From: Bacillota bacterium
Lineage (GTDB): Bacteria > Bacillota > Clostridia > DSM-8532
DNA length: 21,008 bases
Direction of reading: 5' to 3'
Assembly (NCBI GenBank): GCA_023410885.1
Contig: JAEYPI010000095.1
Location: 1 to 21,008, forward strand
Part shown: one piece after another, positions 7,001 to 13,536 of the stretch
Numbering within the stretch: the stretch's first letter is position 1
Layout of the letters: every line of letters begins with the position of its first letter
Notes under the pieces: model-generated
Databases searched by the model: none
The model's input: the letters and a program-made list of their open reading frames with translations, nothing else
Told to the model about the DNA's origin: nothing
Position numbers and translations under genes: made by a program

Positions 7001-8899
7001 TCACCTGTAGCCATCGGTACGTTCCTGTGAGGATGTGCCGTCTTTAGGGGGCCCTTTGAAAAAAGCCTTATAAAGTGCAAAGGCCAAAAAGCCTGCACAT
7101 GTTGCAAAAGCTGCTCCCGTCATACATTCACCTGTATTCTCGTCTACGCTTTCGCAGGCAATAAGATTGTCCATTTTAAGCTTTCGGAGAATATCCAGGC
7201 TTTGAGAAACCCGGCCCAAGAGAAGACTGTTGGCGAGGCTTAAAATCCAGGGATGGGGGGCATGGGGACATCCTATTTCAGGAATTGGAGAATTGGCAAA
7301 GGAATAGGGGTAATCCGTACTTCGAATAGCGGCTACAGTATTTTTAAAGGTCTCATCCTCTTTGTCTATAAACCCGTAAAAGGGGAGAAGCTGGAGACTG
7401 CCAGGCGGCTCATCATAAATATCATAGCAGCCTTCCAGGTCCACTGACCAGGCAAACAGTCTCTTAATTGGGTCTTCAATATTGTCCTCCGCACCAGCCC
7501 CGGCTTTGGAACCGTTTTTAACTTCCTTGACACAGTGCTCATAAATAGCTGATTTCACTGACCCAGCCAGCTGCACATAACCCTTTAATTCAGAAGAATC
7601 CCAAATCCCGTCATAGAGTTTTGCAATATTAAGGAGAGAACGCCATACCAAAACATTGTCATAGGTGATATAGCGATAGACATGCATGTCGTCAGTGGGT
7701 TGAAGAAAGGTTTCAAAGAGGTCAATTTCAGTATGCTTTTTGGTCATGAGCTTTGACAGAATATAATGAACACCCTTCTGTACGTGGGCTTCCCTCAAGA
7801 AAGCTGTATCACCGGTTGCTTCGATATAGGTAAAAAGCGCCAGTATGGGGGCGCAGAGCTCATCCAGCTCAAAACCCGGCTCTAGAATTGTGCCGTCGAT
7901 GTACCGGGAATGCACCCCTACATTCTTTATCTGCCGTGTAAAAACGTAGTCCAGCATTTGGCGGGCATGGGTATGATCTGTAAGTAAAATGGAAGGAAAG
8001 CTCCAAAGCAGGCTATCCCGATCCCAGTAAGCGGCACTCACATAGTATCTTGGACTTCGGGAGGTGACCAGCACCATCTCCTCTGTATCGAGCGTCATAC
8101 CCGAGGCATAGAAGAAATTGAAAAACAGATTAACATGGAAAAGCTTGTCGACTAAAGGATCATCATAATGAAAGCTTCTTTTCTGCAGCCAATTCAAGGT
8201 GTTTTGAAGTTCAAAGTCGTAGCCCTGGCGTAGCATTTCTTTGGCGGAGGTAGCGGAGGCCACCTCTTCGAAGCCTATTCCCCAGAATATGTCCAGGGCT
8301 TTGGTTTCTCCCGATGCAAGGTCAATAGGGGCTTTAATTGAGTAAGAGATGCCTTCCTCTGTCTGCCGGTAATCCATGGAGCCTTTTAAATTGACCATGG
8401 GTGCAAAAGAGAAAAGTGAAGCACCATATCTGAAATCGAAGATGATACCTTCATTCCATCCGCTTCGATAGACATGAGCTTTTCCATCCAATTGTTTATC
8501 CTCGTTTATACAATGCCAAGATGAGCTCCACAGACCTTCTAAACCAGCTGTAAAGGATAGGGTGTTTTCACCAATGTTTATAAACTCAAAACGGTAGATG
8601 AATCCTCGCTCCTCAATAGGGGTGAGAATGGTACCGATAATCTTAAGGTCATCTGACTGGGCGCTGAATTGAGGTATCCAGTGATTTAGACGTTTCCAGA
8701 TGAGGTTATTTAAAGGACAAGCCTTTCCGCCCAGTATTAAGAGCGGCTTCATGAGAGGCTGTGTTGAACTGCCACGGATATCGATAAGGCCCTTGATACC
8801 CATATGTAAAAAAGTGATGTCCTGAATACTACCATCTGCTTCTCTTATGCTTGGTATTGATAGCCTTTCGTTGCCTGTTGGAATTTTGGCTTCTTCCAT
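7001..8899 (-). CDS. Six-hairpin (alpha/alpha)6 glycosidase-like protein
   Basis: 632 aa, no signal peptide. The first ~230 residues look like a beta-sandwich (RFEFINIGENTLSFTAGLEG...). The rest looks like an (alpha/alpha)6 toroid with acidic motifs: SAAYWDRDSLLWSFP (~288-302), EPGFELDELCAP (~340-351) and ETFLQPTDDM (~396-405). This pattern belongs to the six-hairpin glycosidase superfamily (GH15, GH63 and relatives), but I cannot assign a numbered family. It is the first gene of the minus-strand pair, with AGG-AGG-type site TTGGAGG before the ATG, and is directly repressed through the operator at 8923. Sharing a transcript with a GH65 phosphorylase suggests a role on the same sugar, either trimming or exposing a glucosyl unit. 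Function is inferred from fold and context only. Confidence 0.75.
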   Translation of the reverse strand: MEEAKIPTGNERLSIPSIREADGSIQDITFLHMGIKGLIDIRGSSTQPLMKPLLILGGKACPLNNLIWKRLNHWIPQFSAQSDDLKIIGTILTPIEERGFIYRFEFINIGENTLSFTAGLEGLWSSSWHCINEDKQLDGKAHVYRSGWNEGIIFDFRYGASLFSFAPMVNLKGSMDYRQTEEGISYSIKAPIDLASGETKALDIFWGIGFEEVASATSAKEMLRQGYDFELQNTLNWLQKRSFHYDDPLVDKLFHVNLFFNFFYASGMTLDTEEMVLVTSRSPRYYVSAAYWDRDSLLWSFPSILLTDHTHARQMLDYVFTRQIKNVGVHSRYIDGTILEPGFELDELCAPILALFTYIEATGDTAFLREAHVQKGVHYILSKLMTKKHTEIDLFETFLQPTDDMHVYRYITYDNVLVWRSLLNIAKLYDGIWDSSELKGYVQLAGSVKSAIYEHCVKEVKNGSKAGAGAEDNIEDPIKRLFAWSVDLEGCYDIYDEPPGSLQLLPFYGFIDKEDETFKNTVAAIRSTDYPYSFANSPIPEIGCPHAPHPWILSLANSLLLGRVSQSLDILRKLKMDNLIACESVDENTGECMTGAAFATCAGFLAFALYKAFFKGPPKDGTSSQERTDGYR

Positions 8900-8922
8900 A
8901 TGACCTCCAAAGCAATAAAAAC

Positions 8923-8938
8923 AATTTAACCGTTTAAG
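8923..8938 (-). promoter_or_regulatory. LacI-family operator, left copy
   Basis: AATTTAACCGTTTAAG is the exact reverse complement of the 16 bases at 9086-9101. It contains the CG-centred half-palindrome TTAAnCGnTTAA expected for a LacI-family dimer. It lies 13 nt downstream of the -10 box of the minus-strand promoter, so bound repressor would block early elongation into the six-hairpin/GH65 pair. Confidence 0.8.
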
Positions 8939-8951
8939 TGACTACATATTC

Positions 8952-8980
8952 AATTTAGCATAAAGAAAACTGGGAGTCAA
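8952..8980 (-). promoter_or_regulatory. Promoter of the six-hairpin/GH65 operon
   Basis: Read on the minus strand: TTGACT (8980-8975), a 17-nt spacer, then TAAATT (8957-8952). The predicted start is near 8945, with the operator immediately downstream. Confidence 0.65.
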
Positions 8981-9043
8981 CTAAAAGATGGTAAAAATAG
9001 CGGATAACATAGGAAAATAATTCTAAAAATTAGTGAAATTATC

Positions 9044-9073
9044 TTGACACTCTTTTGTAATCAAGTTTATAAT
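9044..9073 (+). promoter_or_regulatory. Promoter of the lacI gene and sugar operon
   Basis: A perfect TTGACA (9044-9049) and a perfect TATAAT (9068-9073) are separated by 18 nt. Transcription should begin near 9080, just before the operator at 9086. The layout mirrors that of the divergent promoter. Confidence 0.85.
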
Positions 9074-9085
9074 GAAGGAGAAAGA

Positions 9086-9101
9086 CTTAAACGGTTAAAT
9101 T
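9086..9101 (+). promoter_or_regulatory. LacI-family operator, right copy
   Basis: CTTAAACGGTTAAATT is identical to the left copy read on the other strand. It begins 12 nt downstream of the -10 box, between the promoter and the lacI ribosome site, and so implies autorepression. The centres of the two copies are about 163 bp apart, which would allow looping. Confidence 0.82.
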
Positions 9102-9121
9102 ACAGAAGGGAGGACATGTCC

Positions 9122-10141
9122 ATGAAACGTCGCGCTACTATCAAGGATGTTGCCAAAGAAGCTCATGTATCATCGGCAACCATTTCCTATGTCCTCAATG
9201 GTAAAGAGAATATAAGCGAAGAAACAAAAGCGCGAGTCTATGAAGCTATGGAGAGATTGAACTACATACCGAATCTCTCAGCTAGAGGCTTAGCCAATAA
9301 CACCTCAAAACTTATCGGAGTAGTTATACCTCAAACTGAACCGGGAAGCACACTGCTTTTTAATAATAATTTCTATAGTGAAATTATGAGTGCCATTGAG
9401 TATCACGCCAGAATGCATGGTTATCATGTCCTGATTTCGGCCACAGATGCCAATGAAAGTTATTTCAATCTGGCAAAGCAAAGGAACCTGGATGGCATTA
9501 TTATTATCGGAGCCTATCCTGACCAGTTTTTCAGTGACGTTAAAAAAGCGCAAATCCCCATTGTTCTCATTGACAGCTATTTTGAAGACCATTATTTTCA
9601 CAGCATTCAGATTAATGATCGTTATGGCGGCTATATTGCAACAAAGCATCTTTTGGAAAAGGGCCATCGCAGGATAGGCATTTTCACGGGGCGTCTCAAG
9701 GAAGGCGGCGTCGTCAAGAAACGATTTGACGGCTATACGGATGCCCTTAAGGAATACGGCTTGTCTGTAAATGCTGAGGATATTTTCGAGGGAACCGTGG
9801 ATTTTGATTCGGGCTTAAAACTGGCTGACAGGCTGGTCAATAAAAAAACAGATATCACAGCGATCTTTTGCATAGCTGATATTCTTGCCATAGGAGCCAT
9901 GAAGGGCTTTAACAAAAAGGGCATAAAAATCCCCGAGGATATTTCCATTATTGGTTTTGATGATCTTGTCATATCTCAATATGTTTCCCCCAGCCTTTCG
10001 ACAGTTCATCAGAATATTACCGAAAAAGGAGAGGAAGCTGTACGGCTGCTCCTTAATTCCATCAATGGTACTCATTCGGGCAAACAGGAGACCATCTTGC
10101 CCATTTCACTTACTGAAAGAGACTCGGTAAAGGAATTATAA
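9122..10141 (+). CDS. LacI-family transcriptional regulator of the sugar locus
   Basis: 339-aa repressor. The N-terminal helix-turn-helix ATIKDVAKEAHVSSATISYVLNG (residues 5-27) and the hinge SARGLANNTSKLIGVVIP are classical for LacI/GalR. The periplasmic-binding-like effector domain follows, with GYIATKHLLEKGHRRIGIFTG, IFCIADILAIGAMKGF and the end motif ISIIGFDDLVISQYVSPSLSTVHQ. I start at ATG 9122: AAGGGAGG at 9106-9113 is 8 nt upstream, whereas the in-frame ATG at 9116 would be only 2 nt away. The identical operators on both sides of the divergent promoter region make it the probable regulator of itself and of the minus-strand glycosidase pair. It may also govern the importer that follows. 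The effector is unknown, presumably the imported sugar or a breakdown product. Confidence 0.92.
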   Translation: MKRRATIKDVAKEAHVSSATISYVLNGKENISEETKARVYEAMERLNYIPNLSARGLANNTSKLIGVVIPQTEPGSTLLFNNNFYSEIMSAIEYHARMHGYHVLISATDANESYFNLAKQRNLDGIIIIGAYPDQFFSDVKKAQIPIVLIDSYFEDHYFHSIQINDRYGGYIATKHLLEKGHRRIGIFTGRLKEGGVVKKRFDGYTDALKEYGLSVNAEDIFEGTVDFDSGLKLADRLVNKKTDITAIFCIADILAIGAMKGFNKKGIKIPEDISIIGFDDLVISQYVSPSLSTVHQNITEKGEEAVRLLLNSINGTHSGKQETILPISLTERDSVKEL

Positions 10142-10284
10142 AAGACGCAATATCAATAACATCGTCAATATAATCAATAAGCTCATGGGAAACAGATCAT
10201 CTTAATACGCTTCATTCATAATCAAGACATACAGGTTTAATAAGGGAGGGATGTAATGGGGTGAAAAAACACCAAATAAAAACA

Positions 10285-10372
10285 ACCTACACCATAACCT
10301 GCAAGTCACCGGTGTAGGTCGAGCTTTGTACCACAATGCCCCAAAGCCTAATTTAAAGTTTAATGCTTTGGG
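10285..10372 (+). promoter_or_regulatory. Leader with two tandem hairpins upstream of the sugar-binding protein gene
   Basis: Hairpin 1: ACCTACACC (10285-10293) pairs with GGTGTAGGT (10311-10319), with a 17-nt loop. Hairpin 2: CCCAAAGC (10340-10347) pairs with GCTTTGGG (10365-10372), also with a 17-nt loop. Neither is followed by a T tract. A possible 18-codon ORF (GTG 10261 to TAG 10317), preceded by AGGGAGGG, ends inside hairpin 1. I see no convincing promoter in 10142-10405; a lone TATAAT at 10169 has no -35 box. The importer may therefore be read through from lacI, with this leader acting as an RNA processing or control segment. Confidence 0.45.
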
Positions 10373-10405
10373 ACAGAAAAATCAACCTAAATCAAAGGGA
10401 GGATT

Positions 10406-11677
10406 ATGATGAATAAGTCAAGATTTCTGTCCATTTTAGCGCTTGTCCTTTGTGTACTTATGTTGACAACAGCTTGCGGAACCAAGACACCTGCTGCTGC
10501 AGAAAAGGTCACACTTAAATTTGAACAGTTTTCGGGCTCAGGGGAAACCGAAGCTTATTTGCAACAAATGATTGATGAGTATACCAAGAAAAATCCCCAT
10601 GTTACTGTAGAACTTCAAACCTTTGGCTATGGTGACTACTTTAATCAATTAATGGCCAAGGTAGCCGCTGACCAGGCTCCTGATGTCTTTGAGCTTAACT
10701 ATGAGAATTTCGTTAGCTATGCCAAAAAAAATGTACTGCTTCCCTTGGATAATATTATTAAAAAAAGTGGCTATGATGTGAGTAAGTACAATGCCATGGC
10801 ATTAAATGCTTTTAAGGCTGACGATAAACAGTATGGATTGCCAAATAGCTTCTCCAACGTTCTTTTATTCTATAATAAGGATCTCTTTGATCAGGCCAAG
10901 GTGGCCTATCCCACAAACAACTGGAACTGGAACGATGCCTTGGAAGCGGCAAAGAAGATTAGGGCTCTGGATGAAAATACCTTCGGATACTATCGTCCTG
11001 TACAGTTTTTTGAGTTCTTTAAGGTTATCAAGCAAAATGGCGGGAGTCTCTTTAATGACGATATGACCAAGTTTACAGTGGATACGCCTGAAAACCGTGA
11101 AGCTGTGCAGTACATGGTGGATATGATCAACAAGCACAATGTCATGCCCTCTGAAGAGCAGTTGGCCGGTATGGGCGATTGGGATCTCTTTAAGGCAGGC
11201 CGACTGGGCATGATGGTTACTGGTGTATGGGCCATTCCGGATATGACAAAAAATTGTACCTTCAATTGGGATATAGCAATTGAGCCCGGCAATAAGGCCA
11301 AAGCCACTCACTTCTTCTCAAACGGCTATGTGCTGAGTGAAAACACAACGGTCGCCAATACTGCATTTGAATTCGCTGCTTTCATTACAAGCGCTAAGGA
11401 AGCGGTTCAGATTCGTCTTGATGCAGGCTGGGAGCTGCCGCCCGTTACAGATCAGAACGTGCTTAACCAATATAAGGCCCTGACCCCTCCCTCCAATCGT
11501 CAGGCTGTGTTTGATTCCCTGAATTATCTGGTTACCCCGCCTGTTATTGAGCAGTTCCAGGAGTTCCAGGATATCGTTGGAAGCCATCTAAATAGCGTTG
11601 TCACTAAAAATGCTACAGTTGAGGCGGCTCTTGCTGCTTGCCAAAAGGAGCTCGAAGAGAAAATAAAGCTTAAATAG
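10406..11677 (+). CDS. Sugar ABC transporter substrate-binding lipoprotein (SBP family 1)
   Basis: 423-aa extracellular solute-binding lipoprotein of the MalE/CUT1 class. The signal peptide runs MMNKSRFLSILALVLCVLMLT, with lipobox TTAC and the modified Cys at residue 24, followed by an Ala-rich linker. The mature protein has the family 1 motifs AAEKVTLKFEQFSG, MAKVAADQAPDVFELNY, YGLPNSFSNVLLFYNKDLFDQA and LFKAGRLGMMVTGVWAIPDM. AAGGGAGGA lies just upstream of two adjacent ATGs (10406 and 10409). It precedes the two permeases, separated by a strong hairpin. The ligand is likely an oligosaccharide or disaccharide, judged from the adjacent alpha-glycosidases. Confidence 0.93.
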   Translation: MMNKSRFLSILALVLCVLMLTTACGTKTPAAAEKVTLKFEQFSGSGETEAYLQQMIDEYTKKNPHVTVELQTFGYGDYFNQLMAKVAADQAPDVFELNYENFVSYAKKNVLLPLDNIIKKSGYDVSKYNAMALNAFKADDKQYGLPNSFSNVLLFYNKDLFDQAKVAYPTNNWNWNDALEAAKKIRALDENTFGYYRPVQFFEFFKVIKQNGGSLFNDDMTKFTVDTPENREAVQYMVDMINKHNVMPSEEQLAGMGDWDLFKAGRLGMMVTGVWAIPDMTKNCTFNWDIAIEPGNKAKATHFFSNGYVLSENTTVANTAFEFAAFITSAKEAVQIRLDAGWELPPVTDQNVLNQYKALTPPSNRQAVFDSLNYLVTPPVIEQFQEFQDIVGSHLNSVVTKNATVEAALAACQKELEEKIKLK

Positions 11678-11713
11678 AAGTGATGCACCACAAGCCTAGA
11701 CCCATATATTAGG

Positions 11714-11738
11714 CGGGGCAGGCACTAAACCTGCCCCG
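11714..11738 (+). other. Intergenic mRNA hairpin between binding-protein and permease genes
   Basis: CGGGGCAGG (11714-11722) and CCTGCCCCG (11730-11738) form a perfect 9-bp GC-rich stem with loop CACTAAA. No T tract follows, so full termination is unlikely. Hairpins in this position commonly stabilise the upstream binding-protein message or attenuate the permease genes, as in malE-malF. Confidence 0.75.
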
Positions 11739-11761
11739 TGTCCGCAGAAAGGATGCTGCCT

Positions 11762-12685
11762 ATGCCTAAAAAGTATAAGTCAGCAGGTTTCTTACAGGCC
11801 GTACCCTTTATACTACCAAGCTTTCTTGGTCTTGTGTGCTTTAGCCTGGTGCCCATACTTGCTTCCTTAGCTATTAGCATGTCCGAGTGGGACGGTCTTA
11901 CCAAGCTGACCTTGTTTACAGACATGCGGACCTTTTTTTCTACATTCTTAGTAGGTTTGGATAATTTTAAAGAAATTTTAAAAAGCGATGAGTTCTGGAA
12001 GGTCTTAAGAAACACTCTGTATTTTATCCTATTATATCTTCCCCTTATTGTAATATCCTCCATTTTGGTGGGTAATATCCTCAATAAGAAATACCGAGGT
12101 ATAGGACTCTTCCGCATACTCTATTACATACCGGTATTGACATCATGGGTTGCCGGAGCCCTTATTTGGAAATGGGCCTTGAGTCCCCAGTACGGTATTA
12201 TTAATGAGATTTTGGCACTTGTGGGCATTGAAGGCCCCAAATGGCTTCAAAGTGAGGTTTGGGCCATGCCTTCCATTGTTCTGGCGTCCATATGGAAGGA
12301 TGTAGGCTATTTCGGGCTGATTTTCCTTGGGGGCCTTCAAGGTATTAATCCTTCCTATTATGAAGCAGCTGAGATTGATGGCGCCAGCGGTTGGCAAAAA
12401 TTCAGGCGTATCACCCTACCACTTCTTTCCCCAGTGACTTTTTTCGTGGTTATCATTTGCATCATTAATTCATTCCAGCTCTTTCCCCAGATCATGGTCA
12501 TGGCCAAGGATGCAGGCCCCAATGGCGCTACCCAGGTCTTAGTCGAGCGAATATATAAATACGCCTTCAAGTACCACAAAATGGGCTATGCTGCTGCCCT
12601 GTCATGGGTATTGTTCGCCATTATCTTCATTTTCACGACCATACAGCTGAGTCTACAGAAAAGGTGGGTGTATTATGATGATTAA
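11762..12685 (+). CDS. Sugar ABC transporter permease, MalF type
   Basis: 307-aa integral membrane protein with about six transmembrane segments. It carries the EAA loop EAAEIDGASGWQKFRRITLPLLSP, which docks the ATPase, placing it in the CUT1 family. I start at ATG 11762, 9 nt after AAAGG (11748-11752). An in-frame GTG at 11738 would start within the intergenic hairpin and has no ribosome site. The gene overlaps the next permease by 11 nt. It partners with the 12675 permease to form the channel. Confidence 0.92.
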   Translation: MPKKYKSAGFLQAVPFILPSFLGLVCFSLVPILASLAISMSEWDGLTKLTLFTDMRTFFSTFLVGLDNFKEILKSDEFWKVLRNTLYFILLYLPLIVISSILVGNILNKKYRGIGLFRILYYIPVLTSWVAGALIWKWALSPQYGIINEILALVGIEGPKWLQSEVWAMPSIVLASIWKDVGYFGLIFLGGLQGINPSYYEAAEIDGASGWQKFRRITLPLLSPVTFFVVIICIINSFQLFPQIMVMAKDAGPNGATQVLVERIYKYAFKYHKMGYAAALSWVLFAIIFIFTTIQLSLQKRWVYYDD

Positions 12686-13514
12686 CAGGAAGTATCAAAG
12701 GCTTTTCGGAGCTATACTATTCTATGTCTTGGGTTCCCTGGTAGCCATCGTCATTCTCATTCCTTTTTTGTGGATGATTATTACGTCCCTGAAGTCTAAA
12801 GGAGCCTTATTAAGCATTCCGGTTGAATGGATTCCCAAGGAGCCCTCGCTGGATGCCTATACAAAGATTTTAGGACTGCAGGATTTTAGCGGTTCCATTT
12901 TTAATAGCTTTTATCTTGCTGTAACCACCTCGCTGGTTCAAATTCTGTCGGCCTCCATGGCGGCCTACGCTTTTTCGAAGATAAGGTTTAAGGGAAGGGA
13001 ATCCTTGTTTAAGGTCTACCTTGCCACTATGATGATTCCGTTCCAGGTTGTTTTTATTCCTTTGTTTATTGTCATGTCCAGCTTGAAGCTAACCAACAAT
13101 CTCAATGCTTTCCTGCTCCTACAGCTTTTTAATCCCTTCGCGATTTTCATGCTCAGGCAAAAAATGATGACCATCAGCGACAGCTTCATTGAAGCAGCCA
13201 TCATTGATGGAGCCAATCAGCTTCAGATATTTAGAAAGATCGTTCTGCCTCTTTCTTCGGGGATCCTTGCTACTTTGGCTGTTATGGCCTTTATGGGCTC
13301 ATGGAACGATTACCTGTTTCCGTTGGTCATGATTTCGGATAAAAAGAAGTTCACACTCCCCCTCATCCTGAGTGCGTTGCAGGGGCAATACAGTAGTGAT
13401 TATAACCTGCTCATGGCAGGAAGCCTGATCTCCATCCTACCTATTCTCATTGTTTACATGCTCGCTCAAAACTACTTCCGGTCAGGTCTTCAGATAGGCG
13501 GAATCAAAGGCTGA
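12675..13514 (+). CDS. Sugar ABC transporter permease, MalG type
   Basis: 279 aa with six hydrophobic segments. The N-terminal WMIITSLKSKGALLSIPVEWIP and the EAA loop EAAIIDGANQLQIFRKIVLPLSS are typical of MalG/CUT1 permeases. AAAGGTGGG lies about 6 nt before the tandem ATGs at 12675 and 12678. The 11-nt overlap with the upstream permease suggests coupled synthesis. No ATPase gene follows; the next gene encodes a GH31 enzyme. Confidence 0.93.
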   Translation: MMINRKYQRLFGAILFYVLGSLVAIVILIPFLWMIITSLKSKGALLSIPVEWIPKEPSLDAYTKILGLQDFSGSIFNSFYLAVTTSLVQILSASMAAYAFSKIRFKGRESLFKVYLATMMIPFQVVFIPLFIVMSSLKLTNNLNAFLLLQLFNPFAIFMLRQKMMTISDSFIEAAIIDGANQLQIFRKIVLPLSSGILATLAVMAFMGSWNDYLFPLVMISDKKKFTLPLILSALQGQYSSDYNLLMAGSLISILPILIVYMLAQNYFRSGLQIGGIKG

Positions 13515-13536
13515 CCAATATCATTTGGAGGTATAT

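Noticed and set aside
10169..10174. TATAAT downstream of lacI as a promoter for the sugar-binding gene
   Set aside because: No -35-like hexamer at 16-18 nt upstream and no extended -10. It probably reflects AT-rich sequence.
10351..10366. AATTTAAAGTTTAA-like sequence as a third operator before the sugar-binding gene
   Set aside because: It lacks the central CG and is one base shorter than the 16-mer. It forms the loop of hairpin 2, so it is better explained as AT-rich loop sequence.
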